From contig NZ_FOKL01000004.1 of assembly GCF_900112025.1 (NCBI RefSeq), forward strand, positions 73,344 to 137,343: a stretch of DNA of 64,000 bases, in the 5' to 3' direction. The position numbers and the translations under genes were made by a program. Positions 1 through 10,039 of the stretch are shown in pieces; within the stretch, counting starts at the first letter, position 1, and every line of letters starts with the position of its first letter. Source of the DNA: Janthinobacterium sp. 344. GTDB taxonomy: Bacteria > Pseudomonadota > Gammaproteobacteria > Burkholderiales > Burkholderiaceae_D. Under the pieces are notes generated by a model, which made no database searches, was not told the DNA's origin, and saw only the letters and a list, made by a program, of their open reading frames with translations.

Positions 1-302
1 TTGGCATCCGTCAACACCTTGCCGTGCTCACCCGTGATCAGCGCCGCCAGCTGGTCGGCATGTTCTTCCAGCAATTCCTTGAATTTGAACATGACCCGCG
101 CGCGGCGCAGCGGCGACGTCTGCGACCAGGCGGGAAAGGCCGCATGGGCGGCGGCCACGGCCGCGTTCAGTTCGCCCGCAGTCGCCAGCGCCACCTGCGC
201 CGTCACGGCGCCCGTGGCGGGGTTGAAGACGTCGCTCGTGCGCTCCGAGCGCGACGCCATGAGGTTGCCACCAATAAAGTGGCCAATGGTCGGGGTAGTC
301 AT
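1..302 (-). CDS. iolA: Methylmalonate-semialdehyde/malonate-semialdehyde dehydrogenase, partial (front ~100 residues)
   Basis: Last step of inositol catabolism: CoA-dependent oxidation of malonate semialdehyde to acetyl-CoA. Only the first ~100 residues are inside the window; the gene runs off the left edge. The translation opens with MTTPTIGHFIGGN and continues with VFNPATGAV, AHAAFPAWS and a basic RRARVMFKFKELL stretch, the usual front end of the MmsA/IolA aldehyde dehydrogenases. The catalytic Cys and Glu lie outside the window. The ATG at 302 is preceded by an AAGGAT-type ribosome binding site. It sits 16 bases behind iolB, so it is probably the last gene of the operon. The iol context favours IolA over the valine-pathway MmsA; the two cannot be separated on this fragment alone. 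Confidence 0.85.
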   Translation of the reverse strand, partial: MTTPTIGHFIGGNLMASRSERTSDVFNPATGAVTAQVALATAGELNAAVAAAHAAFPAWSQTSPLRRARVMFKFKELLEEHADQLAALITGEHGKVLTDA

Positions 303-318
303 CGTTTATCCTTGTCTA

Positions 319-1113
319 TTATTTCGTCATCAGCCACTCGTGGGCCGGGTCATTTTTAAAATACCAGGTCCGCTTGGGGCCGGCCATCACGTTCAGGTAA
401 TAGCCGTCGTAGCCATACGGCATGGTGACGGGGTGGTAGCCGCGCGGCACCATCACCACATCGTGGTTTTCCACGGCCATCGCCTCGTCGATGGAACGGT
501 CGTCCGTGTAAACGCGCTGGAAGGCGAAGCCCTGTTCGGGGTTCAGCCGGTGGTAATAGGTTTCCTCCAGCGAGCTTTCCAGCGGGATATTGTCGCTGTC
601 GTGCTTGTGCGGCGGATAGCTCGATGAATGGCCGGACGGCGTCACCACTTCCACCACCAGCAAGCCGTCGGCCTCGGCCGTCTGCGGCAGGATGTCGCAC
701 ACATAGCGCGTATTGGCGCCCTGGCCGCGCACGGAACGCGTCATGCTGGCCGGTTCGATCAGGCGCGCCGGGCGCTTGGTCGTGGCCGGCGCGCTGCACA
801 GGCCGACCTCGGCGTCGCGCACGGCCGTGATGCGGACCGTGGTATCGAGCGGCACATACACGGCGTAGGGCGAGACATCGTCAAAAACGCTGGCGCGCTT
901 GCCGATAGCGTCCCAGGTCTGCTCGCCCGCCTGCACCGTGACCGTGCCCGTCAGCACGACGATGCACAGTTCGCGGCTGCCCGTCTCCAGGCTGATGTGT
1001 TCGCCGGCCGCCAGCCGATGCGCGGCAAAGCCCACGTGCGTCCAGCCGGCGGACTGCGGCGTGACCTCGACGATAGTTTGTCCCTGCCCCGCTTTCACCA
1101 GCAGCGGGCTCAT
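319..1113 (-). CDS. iolB: 5-deoxy-glucuronate isomerase
   Basis: Converts 5-deoxy-D-glucuronate to 2-deoxy-5-keto-D-gluconate in cytoplasmic myo-inositol breakdown. The 264-residue length is normal for IolB. The second half carries the cupin metal ligands: PPHKHD, then EETYYHR, then GYHPV near the C-terminus, matching the His/His/Glu/His set of the KduI/IolB family. The start is ATG at 1113, which overlaps the iolE stop codon in an ATGA arrangement, so the two are translationally coupled. An open frame extends further upstream in the same frame, but that part is a shadow of iolE. No anomalies in base or codon use. Confidence 0.93.
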   Translation of the reverse strand: MSPLLVKAGQGQTIVEVTPQSAGWTHVGFAAHRLAAGEHISLETGSRELCIVVLTGTVTVQAGEQTWDAIGKRASVFDDVSPYAVYVPLDTTVRITAVRDAEVGLCSAPATTKRPARLIEPASMTRSVRGQGANTRYVCDILPQTAEADGLLVVEVVTPSGHSSSYPPHKHDSDNIPLESSLEETYYHRLNPEQGFAFQRVYTDDRSIDEAMAVENHDVVMVPRGYHPVTMPYGYDGYYLNVMAGPKRTWYFKNDPAHEWLMTK

Positions 1114-2024
1114 GCCGCCTCCCGTTTCAATCGGGGAATCGCGTCGACCAATTGCGCCAGGTAATCGTGGCCCATCTTCGCGTATTGATAGCTGGGGGCG
1201 ACGGCCGGGTCCTGCTCCGCCTCCACCACCAGCCAGCCTTCGTAGCCGTGCAGATACAGGCGCGTCAGGATGGCCGGGAAGTCGATGCAGCCGTCGCCGG
1301 GCACGCTGAAGGCCCCATTGATGACGGCCTGCAAAAAACTCCAGTGGCCATTGCGGGCCAGTTTCACCACGTTCGGGCGCACGTCCTTGCAATGCACGTG
1401 GCAAATCCGATCGATATGCTTGTTCAGCACCGCCAACGCGTCGCCGCCGGCAAAGGTGATGTGACCCGTGTCGAACAGCAAGCCGACTTCCGGCCCCGTC
1501 AAGGCCATCAATTGATCCACGTCGGCCGGGGTTTCCACATAAGCCCCCATGTGGTGGTGATACGCCAGGCGCACGCCGTGCGCCAGCAAGTGCCCCGCAA
1601 AGGCCGTCAACTTGTCGGCGTAGTCCCGCCATTGCTGGGCGGACTGGAAACGCGGGCGTTTATATAAAGGCCGGGCTTCGCCCTGGATGGCGTCGGCCAC
1701 TTCGCCGTAGACCATGACGGTGGCGCCGCTGTCGGCAAGCAAACGTAAATGCGAGCCAACAGAAGCGATCTCGTCCTCCACCGAGCGGTGCGCCAGGCGA
1801 CCCGAATACCAGCCGGACACGCACGCCAGACCATACTTGCCCAGCACGGCGTTCAGGGACGGGGCATCCTTGGGAAACTTGTTGCCCAGTTCAAAACCCA
1901 CGTAGCCGATCTCGGCGCCTTCCTTGAGGGCCGTTTCCAAAGGCGTCTCGCCGCCCAGGCTCGGTAAATCGTCGTTCATCCACGAGATCGGGTTGATGCC
2001 GATCTTCACATTCCAGGTAGTCAT
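1110..2024 (-). CDS. iolE: Inosose dehydratase (2-keto-myo-inositol dehydratase)
   Basis: Dehydrates scyllo-inosose to the diketo compound used by IolD. The 304-residue protein is a xylose-isomerase-like TIM barrel. It begins with VKIGINPISWMNDD, a hallmark IolE start, followed by GYVGFELGNKFP. Metal-site regions are visible as AYHHHMGAYVET around residue 155, LLFDTGHITFAGGD near 190, HVHCKDVR near 215 and the late VVEAEQDP. The gene ends in an ATGA overlap with iolB and starts just behind iolD, so it belongs to the same transcript. I see nothing unusual in it. Confidence 0.94.
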   Translation of the reverse strand: MTTWNVKIGINPISWMNDDLPSLGGETPLETALKEGAEIGYVGFELGNKFPKDAPSLNAVLGKYGLACVSGWYSGRLAHRSVEDEIASVGSHLRLLADSGATVMVYGEVADAIQGEARPLYKRPRFQSAQQWRDYADKLTAFAGHLLAHGVRLAYHHHMGAYVETPADVDQLMALTGPEVGLLFDTGHITFAGGDALAVLNKHIDRICHVHCKDVRPNVVKLARNGHWSFLQAVINGAFSVPGDGCIDFPAILTRLYLHGYEGWLVVEAEQDPAVAPSYQYAKMGHDYLAQLVDAIPRLKREAA

Positions 2025-2025
2025 T

Positions 2026-3867
2026 TCAATTCCTTTGTTTCAGGCGATCGTTGTCATAACGGGCGCGGGCAGCTTGCACGCCGGGCTGGGTGGAGACCTC
2101 GGGCACGGCCACTTCCCACCAGCAACCACCCTCCTCGGTCGTGCGCGTGGCGTCCGTGTCGATGCAGATCAGATAGGTACGCGCGGCGGCGCGGGCGCGC
2201 AGCATCGCCTGTTCCAACTCGGCGATGCTGGCCACGTGTTCGCACAACGCGCCCAGCGCCTGCGCATGCAGGGCGAAGTCGATGCGGGGGGCGAGGTCGG
2301 GCAACATATTGTTGAACGAGGCATTGCCGCAAGCTTGCTGCAGGCGGTTGATGCAGCCATAGCCCCGGTTGTCGAGCACGACGATGATGAGCTTTTTATC
2401 CAGCATGACGGAGGTGGCGATTTCCGAATTCATCATCAGATAGCTGCCATCGCCCACCATGACGATGACCTCGCTATCCGGTTTGGCCATCTTGACGCCG
2501 AGGCCGCCGGCGATTTCATAGCCCATGCACGAATAGCCGTATTCCATGTGGTAGCCGCCCGGCGTCGATGTTCTCCACAGCTTGTGCAGTTCGGCCGGCA
2601 GGGTACCGGCCGCGCAGACGACGATATCGCGGGTGGTAGAGTCAAGTGAAGAGCGCTGCACGGCGCCGATGACTTCGCCGTCGTACGGCAAGCCGGCGAC
2701 CTCGCGTTGGCCGGTAATGGACGCCACGCTGGCGCGCCAGGCATGCGCCGCCTGCTGCGCCCGGTCCAGCCACTGGCCCGCGCTGTTCCAGGTACCCAGC
2801 AGGCGCGACAGGCCCTGCAAGCCCAGGGTCGCGTCCGCCTGCAGGCCCAGGCCGCGGCGTTTCAGCGCGTCAAAGTTGTTGACGTTCAGGCTGAGCAGCT
2901 GCGCCTGCGCAAACAGGGAATGGGAACCCGTGGTGAAATCCTGCAGGCGCGTGCCGACGGCCAGCACGACATCGGCCTCGGCCGCCAGCGCATTCGCCGC
3001 GGGCGAGCCGGTGACGCCGATGGCGCCCAGCTGCAGCGGATGGTCCCACGGCAAGCTGCTCTTGCCGGCCTGCGTTTCCGCCACGGGAATGCCATGCCGC
3101 TCGGCGAACGCCTGCAGGGCGGCGCCGGCCTGGCCATACAGCACGCCGCCGCCGGCGACGATCAGCGGCTGTGTCGCCGCTTGCAACAACACCGCAGCCT
3201 CTTCCAGTTCCTGCTCGACGGGCGGCACGGCGCGGAAACGCACGGTCCTCGGCGCAAAGAATTCCTCGGGATAGTCATACGCCATCGTCTGCACGTCCTG
3301 CGGCAGGGACAAGGTGACGGGGCCGCAGGCGGCCGGGTCCGTCAAGGCGGCGATCGCCCGTGGCAAGGCCGTCAGCAATTGTTCCGGATACACGATGCGG
3401 TCGAAATAGCGTGATAAAGGTTTAAAAGCGTCATTCACCGACACGCTGCCGTCGCTCGCATCTTCCAGCTGCTGCAAGACGGGGTCCGGCGCGCGCGAGA
3501 CGAACACGTCGCCGGGCAGCAAGAGCACGGGCAAACGGTTGACGTGCGCCAACGCGGCCGCCGTCAGCAAATTGGTGGCGCCGGGACCGATGGAACTGGT
3601 GACGGCCAGCATGCGCCGGCGCATGTGCGCTTTCGCATAGGCAATGGCCGCATGTGCCATCGCCTGTTCATTGTGGGCGCGGAACGTGGGAAATGGCTCG
3701 CGGTACTGGTACAGCGCCTCGCCGATCCCCGCCACGTTGCCGTGGCCAAAGATGGCGAAGGCGCCGCCGAACAAAGCTTCGTCCTCTTCCGTGCGCAAGG
3801 CGGCCAGGTAGCGGACTAAAGCCTGCGCCATGGTCAGGCGGATGGTGGTATGGACGGTGGCGCTCAT
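2026..3867 (-). CDS. iolD: 3D-(3,5/4)-trihydroxycyclohexane-1,2-dione hydrolase
   Basis: Thiamine-diphosphate-dependent ring-opening enzyme of inositol catabolism. The 613-residue product has the three-part ThDP fold. The front domain shows GHGNVAGIG and the catalytic-Glu-type region PTFRAHNEQAMAHAA. The middle domain follows, and the pyrophosphate-binding motif GDGSYLMMNSEI ends in NRGYG near residue 530. The ATG at 3867 overlaps the iolC stop (ATGA). The open frame continues upstream to about 4,188 but that part is a shadow of iolC, and MSATVHTTIRLTMAQALV is the typical IolD start. The gene sits in the middle of a compact operon. Confidence 0.95.
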   Translation of the reverse strand: MSATVHTTIRLTMAQALVRYLAALRTEEDEALFGGAFAIFGHGNVAGIGEALYQYREPFPTFRAHNEQAMAHAAIAYAKAHMRRRMLAVTSSIGPGATNLLTAAALAHVNRLPVLLLPGDVFVSRAPDPVLQQLEDASDGSVSVNDAFKPLSRYFDRIVYPEQLLTALPRAIAALTDPAACGPVTLSLPQDVQTMAYDYPEEFFAPRTVRFRAVPPVEQELEEAAVLLQAATQPLIVAGGGVLYGQAGAALQAFAERHGIPVAETQAGKSSLPWDHPLQLGAIGVTGSPAANALAAEADVVLAVGTRLQDFTTGSHSLFAQAQLLSLNVNNFDALKRRGLGLQADATLGLQGLSRLLGTWNSAGQWLDRAQQAAHAWRASVASITGQREVAGLPYDGEVIGAVQRSSLDSTTRDIVVCAAGTLPAELHKLWRTSTPGGYHMEYGYSCMGYEIAGGLGVKMAKPDSEVIVMVGDGSYLMMNSEIATSVMLDKKLIIVVLDNRGYGCINRLQQACGNASFNNMLPDLAPRIDFALHAQALGALCEHVASIAELEQAMLRARAAARTYLICIDTDATRTTEEGGCWWEVAVPEVSTQPGVQAARARYDNDRLKQRN

Positions 3868-5810
3868 GCCGCACGCTCCAGGCGGTTGCGCGTGCGCTGC
3901 CACAAGGTAATGAGCTGTTCGAAGTTGGCGCGCACGGCGGCGATCAGGCCCGTATCGTCGAGGTCGCCCGCCAGCCAGCGGCGGCTCGGTTCCTGGAAGA
4001 TGGTGCGCCCGACCATGAAGCCGCGGCAGGTGGTGCTGGCACTGGCTTGCGCGAAACTGGCGGCCAGGGCATCGATGGGCGCGTTCAAGCCCAGCAGCAC
4101 GACGCCACGGCAATACGGATCGCGCTCGTGCACCAGGGCATCGATGGCTTGCCATTGCTTGGCCGACATGCTTTCCAGTTTCCACCACTCGGGATAGATG
4201 CCCAGGTTGTACAGGCGCTTGACTGCGCGCAACACGGTGTCGTCGTGCTGGGGCAGTGCCTTGGCGGGGATAATTTCCAGCAGCAATTCATGGCCCGTGA
4301 TTTGCGCGGCCTCGTACAAACCCTTGATCTGCGCCTCCTGTTCCAGGCGGTTTTCCACCGCATCATCCGGATGCAGCTGCACCAGGCACTTGATGACGTG
4401 TTCCTTCGGCCACTGCGTCAAGCGCGATGCCAGCGAACGGCCCCAGTCGAACTGCAGCGGATTCGATCCCGGCAACTCCACGGGACGGCCGATCCACCAG
4501 CCACGCCCCGTCGCATCGTTGAGCGCATCGACGCCATAGCGGCCATCGATCAGCACGCCCGTCTTGCCGGCCAGCTTCAATGCCGTTTCCGTCTGCGCCA
4601 CGGCTTGCACCATCAATTGTTTCAAGGCCGCAATACGCGATTCGGGCGCGCCCGTCTGTTGCGCCAGCTCAAAGAATTGCGTGCGGTGGTCGAAGGCAAA
4701 CACGCACAGTTCATTCCACTGCGGGCGCGCCACCGTCGTGCGGTGCAGACGCGACAAGGTCGCATCCTGGTCAGGACGCGTCAGCTTGGCCGCATTGGCG
4801 AGGAAATAGTCGAGCTCGACAGGCGACGGCATGGCCGGCGCACAGCCATGGCGCGACACGACGAGCGCGCCGCAGCCATTCGCGTAGCGGCAGCAGGCCT
4901 CGTAATCCTCGCCGCGCAGCCAGCCTTTCAGGAAGCCGGACAGAAAAGCGTCGCCCGCGCCCAGCACGTTCAACACTTCCACGCGCACGCCACGATAGTT
5001 AAACGCCTCATCGAGACCGGCAGGAACCACCCCCTCGATAACGGCACAACCCAGCGCCCCACGCTTGACGACCAGGGTGGCAAGGCTCACGGCCCGCACG
5101 GCACGCAAGCTGGCCATGATATCGGCGCCGCCGCCCGCGATCATGAATTCCTCTTCCGTGCCGACCACCAGGTCGAACTGCGGCAGGATCGCCTGCAAAT
5201 GGCGGGTGACGCCTTCGTTGGAAACGAAACGCGTTTCGCCGTCCGCCTTGCCCGACAAGCCCCACAGCACGGGCCGGTAATCGATGTCGAGCACGGTGCG
5301 CACATGGTTGGCGCGCGCCAAGGTGAGTGCCTGGGTGCTGACGGCGTGCATGGCGCTGGTCGAGAAATGCGTGCCGGTGATCAACAGAGCCTTGCTGGAA
5401 GCGATAAAGGCGGCGTCGACGCTGGACGCTTCGATGGCCATGTCGGCGCAATTGTCGCGATAAAAGATGAGGGGAAAGGTATCCTTATCCTTGATGCCAA
5501 GCATCACCAGTGCCGTCAGGCGATCCTGGTCGATGCCGACATGGCTGACGTCGCAGCCCTCCTGCGCCAGGGTGTCCGTGAGGAAACGGCCCATGTGGTC
5601 GTCGCCCACCTTCGACAGCATGGCCGACTGCAAGCCCAGCCGGGCCGTGCCGAAGGCGATATTCGCCGACGAGCCGCCCAGGTATTTGGCGAAACTGGTC
5701 GCGTCTTCCAGCGGGCTGCCGATCTGCTGCGCATACAGGTCCACCGCCAGGCGGCCCAGGCAGATCACGTCCAGCGCGCGCCCCTGGGCAAATTCAGTCG
5801 CATTATTCAT
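3864..5810 (-). CDS. iolC: Fused 5-dehydro-2-deoxygluconokinase and DUF2090 (aldolase-like) protein
   Basis: Phosphorylates 2-deoxy-5-keto-gluconate. The 648-residue protein has a PfkB sugar-kinase half (residues ~10-330), with GGSSANIAFGTARLG near 45 and the anion-hole/catalytic motif LGAGDAFLSGF near 283, Asp287 being the likely base. A DUF2090 half (~345-640) contains VFAFDHRTQF and a GRYG segment. In related bacteria DUF2090 is thought to supply the aldolase (IolJ-like) step, which fits the absence of a separate iolJ in this operon. The ATG at 5810 has AAGGAT at 5814-5820. It is the first gene of the operon. Everything upstream of the ribosome binding site falls in the abnormal tract, and in the same frame the tract adds about 800 false residues, which I exclude. 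Confidence 0.94.
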   Translation of the reverse strand: MNNATEFAQGRALDVICLGRLAVDLYAQQIGSPLEDATSFAKYLGGSSANIAFGTARLGLQSAMLSKVGDDHMGRFLTDTLAQEGCDVSHVGIDQDRLTALVMLGIKDKDTFPLIFYRDNCADMAIEASSVDAAFIASSKALLITGTHFSTSAMHAVSTQALTLARANHVRTVLDIDYRPVLWGLSGKADGETRFVSNEGVTRHLQAILPQFDLVVGTEEEFMIAGGGADIMASLRAVRAVSLATLVVKRGALGCAVIEGVVPAGLDEAFNYRGVRVEVLNVLGAGDAFLSGFLKGWLRGEDYEACCRYANGCGALVVSRHGCAPAMPSPVELDYFLANAAKLTRPDQDATLSRLHRTTVARPQWNELCVFAFDHRTQFFELAQQTGAPESRIAALKQLMVQAVAQTETALKLAGKTGVLIDGRYGVDALNDATGRGWWIGRPVELPGSNPLQFDWGRSLASRLTQWPKEHVIKCLVQLHPDDAVENRLEQEAQIKGLYEAAQITGHELLLEIIPAKALPQHDDTVLRAVKRLYNLGIYPEWWKLESMSAKQWQAIDALVHERDPYCRGVVLLGLNAPIDALAASFAQASASTTCRGFMVGRTIFQEPSRRWLAGDLDDTGLIAAVRANFEQLITLWQRTRNRLERAA

Positions 5811-5813
5811 GGC

Positions 5814-5820
5814 AATCCTT
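5814..5820 (-). promoter_or_regulatory. Ribosome binding site of iolC, last normal sequence before the tract
   Basis: AAGGATT on the minus strand, four to five bases before the iolC ATG. T content on the + strand drops immediately to the left of this site in transcript terms (from 5,821 upward). No recognisable iol promoter or regulator gene can be read upstream, because any such elements lie inside the altered tract. Confidence 0.7.
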
Positions 5821-8800
5821 AAATAGCAAAACCGCACAATGCACTCATCACCCCACGAAACGCCGCACCCCCCGCCAACATCCAGAGCACTCAAGCCATC
5901 GAAAACGGTGCCGCGCAGCAAGGACCCAGCGACAAACCCCGCGAAAAAAGGCGCAACGAAGCGCCCACAGGAGACGCAGGAGCCACACAGGAAAAAATAA
6001 ACAGCACGGACAACCCCCACGCGCACGCCGCCAAAAGCAGTCACAGCACACGGAACGAGGGCGCCACCCCCAAGCAGGCCGGCGCCGCCCAGAACATCAA
6101 AACGCGGGCCCCAAACGGAAGCGCCCCGGCAAGGCCCAGGCATCGCCCACAACCGCCCCACAGCCGGCCCAAGGCCCACGGCCGGGCACGCAACATCACC
6201 CCCAGCGCCGACAGCCGGACCCACGACGCAGCGGCCCCAGACGCCAAAGCCAACACCCGCAGCACCCAAAACACAGCGGAAAACGGCGAAAGCCCCAAGA
6301 AGAAAATCCGCGAAAAGGACACCAGACACACCAACGCAACGGACGGGCAGACGGCCGCCACCCCCACGGCGAACGACGAGCACGGCCAACGGAACCAGAC
6401 CGCCCGCCCCGACACCAGGCATGACACAGCCAAACGCCGGGGCACACCGACCAGGGAAGCCAACAAGGCACACCACCCCCCCCCACTGCACCCCAGCAGC
6501 CAAAGCACGCCCCCCCGCCACAGGCACAGCGACACGCTTTGCACAAAAAAGACCCAGCCCAAACGCGGCCGCACACACGACAACGCAAGCATGCATGCCC
6601 GCACGCCAGACCACCAGCACGGCACACACCCACGGACAAACCAGCACAACAGCAACGCGAGCAACACCAGCACCCCGAAGAACACCCACAACCACCCCCA
6701 AGCAAGAATCCAAGAAGAAAACCCAATCCACACCAACACCAAGATCACCGACCAGAAGCACGCCCCGAAGACGGAACAGGAGCCCCCCGCCAAAAAAGCC
6801 CACCCGAAGAAGGCCCCGATCATGGAAACGAAGTACAGCGCCAGCCCGCAATCGCACACGGCCGAAACCACGGCAAAGAAAAACAGAAAACAAAACAAGC
6901 ACACCCAGAAGCACACCAAGAAAAACAGCGACACCCTGAACGCTGGCAAAACCACGCCCACCAAACGGGCAACGGGCACGCCGCCCCCGACGCCGAAGAG
7001 CCAAATACCCATACACGGGCCGGCCAGGACAAAGCCAAAAACCAGAGCCAAGCCGGCCCACCAGACCACCACCGTCGGCACCCCCCACAACAGAGGCGCG
7101 CCAGAGGCGAACGCCGGCACCAACCCCCCCGCGGCCAGACACGCCAACAGCAAGGCCCAAACGGCCCAAGAAAAAACCGCCGCCCCCAGCCAAGCCGCCC
7201 CGGACAGCGAACCAATCCCGCTGAAAATCGCCCCGGGCCACAACATAAACCACACGGCCACAGGCAACCCCCACAGCACCAACACCAAAGCCAGAGTGAC
7301 CAACAACGAAGGAAAGCGCGTCGCGAAAACCAGGAAGCAAGTCAGCCAGCCCAGCACAACCCACCCCACAAAGGAGAACACCATGCACGCACACAACGAC
7401 CACCGAAAAGAGACGAAAGCAATGCCAAGCATCATGCCCGCAAACCCGATAAAGCAACCCACCGAAACCGCGAAGCACCCGCCGACCATAACGAACCACG
7501 CGCCAACGGCGACGATGCAAACCTACGCCGCCAAGCGCCCAAAGGTGAGCACCACCCCCAAGGCCAACACCCACGAAACGCCGGCCGTAACCATGAAGAA
7601 GGCGAACACCAGGAGCGAACCCGACAACCACGAGAAGGCCAAACGCCGGAACAGCCACCCCAACAAACGGACCCGCCCCACGCACGCAGCAAGGCCCAGC
7701 GTCAACCGCGGCATGCCCGACGAGCCCAAACAACCCCGTGCCACCATGAACCAAACCGTACCCACCCCAGAACCCCATCGACGAAGAACAACCCGACACC
7801 CGCGACAACAACTCCACAGCCGCAGAACCCGCCCACCGGCAACCATAGACAGCGCCCAGGCACAAAACCAAACGACCAAATAAAACCAAAAGCGACTGCG
7901 CAACGAAACAGCCCGGCGCAACACCCAACAAGACCGACATGGCCATGGGAGACAAAACCAAGGCCGGAACCGACATCCCGCGGGCCATACGATCGCCCCA
8001 CGCCGTATACGGCCAGGCAGGACTCAAAATGCGCAACAGCGAGCAGCCACTCCCCCACCCGGCCCAGGCCCCCCGCCCCGCCCTGCAACAACAAGGACAG
8101 CACAGCAACGCGGAAAGACCAGCGCAGCCAGGGGCGCAGACAGACGGCGAACGCCAACCAGCAAGCCATGACCCCCTTCCAGACCGCAACGGACAAGGAA
8201 AACATGGCAAACCACACCCGCCCCGTCAACCACAACGATGCCAGCCACGCAAGCCAAGCAAGGGACGAGCGGCGCCAAAGAGCCAACAAGGCCCCCGGCC
8301 GCCACGTAGGCCACAAGCAGCCCCCCAGAACCCTTGCGAAGGAACACGCAGCCCCCCCCCAACACAGCGAGCAAAAAGGGAAAGAAACGCCCAGGGCCGA
8401 CGCAAAGCCAAAACACCACGCCAACCACGACGCCCTCCACGCGGAACACGTCACGCACACGAAAGAGCGGATGCCCCCCGCCCGACAGCACGCGCCCGCC
8501 CCCCCCCAGGCAGCCGAGGAACACCGCCCCACCAGCAGGACCGCACACAGCGCCGAGCGCGGCCCCACCATCCACCAGCACACCGAGACAAACGCAACAG
8601 GCCAGCAGGCCACGAACCAAACACGCCGTGCCAGCAAGCGGAACGAGGACACACACACAACCACCACCGCACACGCCCCCGCCGCCCACCGCGCCAACAA
8701 CCGCGCCATCGCGAAAACGCCCCCAGACCGCCGCGCGCACAAGGCCACCCACAAAGCGAAAGCCGAGCCTGACCACGTCACGCAAGCCCTGATCCTAGAC

Positions 8801-8909
8801 CACCAAGAACCGGAACCGGGCAAACAGCCCAACAGCAAGAACCCCCCCCCCGCCGAGGAGCGACCGCGCATACCCAGACCCAGCCACAGGCCCAGCCCCA
8901 GCAAGGCCA

Positions 8910-9980
8910 GCCTCTGCAAAAACCCCCAACCCTGACCGCCAAGCATGAATGCCCCATGGAAGGATAAAGTCATAGAGACCCAAGCGCCTGGCGCGAAAAA
9001 CCGGCGAAACGCAAGACAGACAACAAACAACGCACCCACCACAGCATAGACCACAAAAAACACAAAGCCAACAAAATAGGCAAAGCAAACCAAAAGAAAA
9101 ACCAGGGCCCAGTCGCAAGAGGCCCGCCAAAAAAGCACGCCAGAACCACCCACGCCGAAACCACCGCCCACCAAGCACACCAAGCAAAAAACAAGGCACA
9201 CACCCACCCCACCCAACACCCAAACCACCACACCGCCGCCCACCAAGACAAGCACGCCAGCCACGAGAAGGGCATCGCACAGGAAATCGAAAAACAACGG
9301 GCCAGCCGGAGACTCGAACAAATCAGCGACAGCGCCCCCGCCCGCGACCACCAGCCGGCGCACAACGAGCACCTCGCCCAAAACGGCCACCGCACCGGCC
9401 TGGCCAAAAGGCACAAACACGGCCGCCAGGCCCACACGGACCAGGATGGCGCCAAGCCCGACGACCACCAGCCCACCCACAAGCGCATCGACACGCGACA
9501 CCCCCCCCTCAACCAGCACCACCTGACGCGCCAACACCACCGAGCCAGCCACGCCCACCCCCACCACCTGGCCGCCCGACACCACGACGCGAAACCGCAA
9601 GCCAAAGTCAACCAGGCCCACAAGGCGCACAATATCCAGCGCACCGGCGAGCGCCCGCCACTTCCGATCGCCCCAGACAGCCAAGACGCACCACAACACA
9701 CCGACAACCGCCAGCACCGGAAAAACGGACTAGGACGCAAACACCACGAACACATCCCCAGCGGCCGCGAACGCCAGGGGGACATCCCCACCAGCCACCA
9801 GCATGACCCCAACGAAAACCAGCACCACACCAACAAGCAGCAGCACAAGGGACCCAAGGCCCCAGCCACTACCCACAACAAGCGGGACCAGCGCGCGCGG
9901 CCCGACCACGAACGACACACCGTCAACGACCACAGCCCCGCCGCAGCCCGCGCGAACACCAGCAAAATCCACCGCGGCAA
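8910..9980 (-). pseudogene. Ghost of an FbpC/PotA-type ABC transporter ATPase
   Basis: Limits are approximate. Read on minus, the order of ATPase landmarks and their spacing are kept. A degraded Walker A (SGWGLGSL where SGCGKST is expected) lies near 9,860. A Q-loop stretch with the family pattern F-Q-S-Y-x-L-F-P follows at 9,741-9,706, and an intact signature VSGGQ at 9,582-9,568. The Walker B/D-loop part then reads VVLVEGGVSRVDA, where LLLLDEPLSALDA is expected, with no gap. An end like DLFESPA and FDFL matches the usual GTPxDLFExPA...FVADFL. The frame is broken at 9,732-9,730 by TAG exactly where the conserved Tyr of the Q-loop should be, which is TAC with one C-to-G change. Lys of Walker A and the catalytic Glu are gone, so no active ATPase could be made. 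It follows the FbpB ghost on the same strand. Confidence 0.8.
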
Positions 9981-10039
9981 GCCCCGGTGCATCGCGAGGA
10001 AAGACAAACAAGAGCACCACATCGAAAAAAGCCAAACCC

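Noticed and set aside
3654-5822. 722-codon plus-strand frame opposite iolC and iolD
   Set aside because: Antisense shadow of a G+C-rich gene pair with clear homology on the minus strand.
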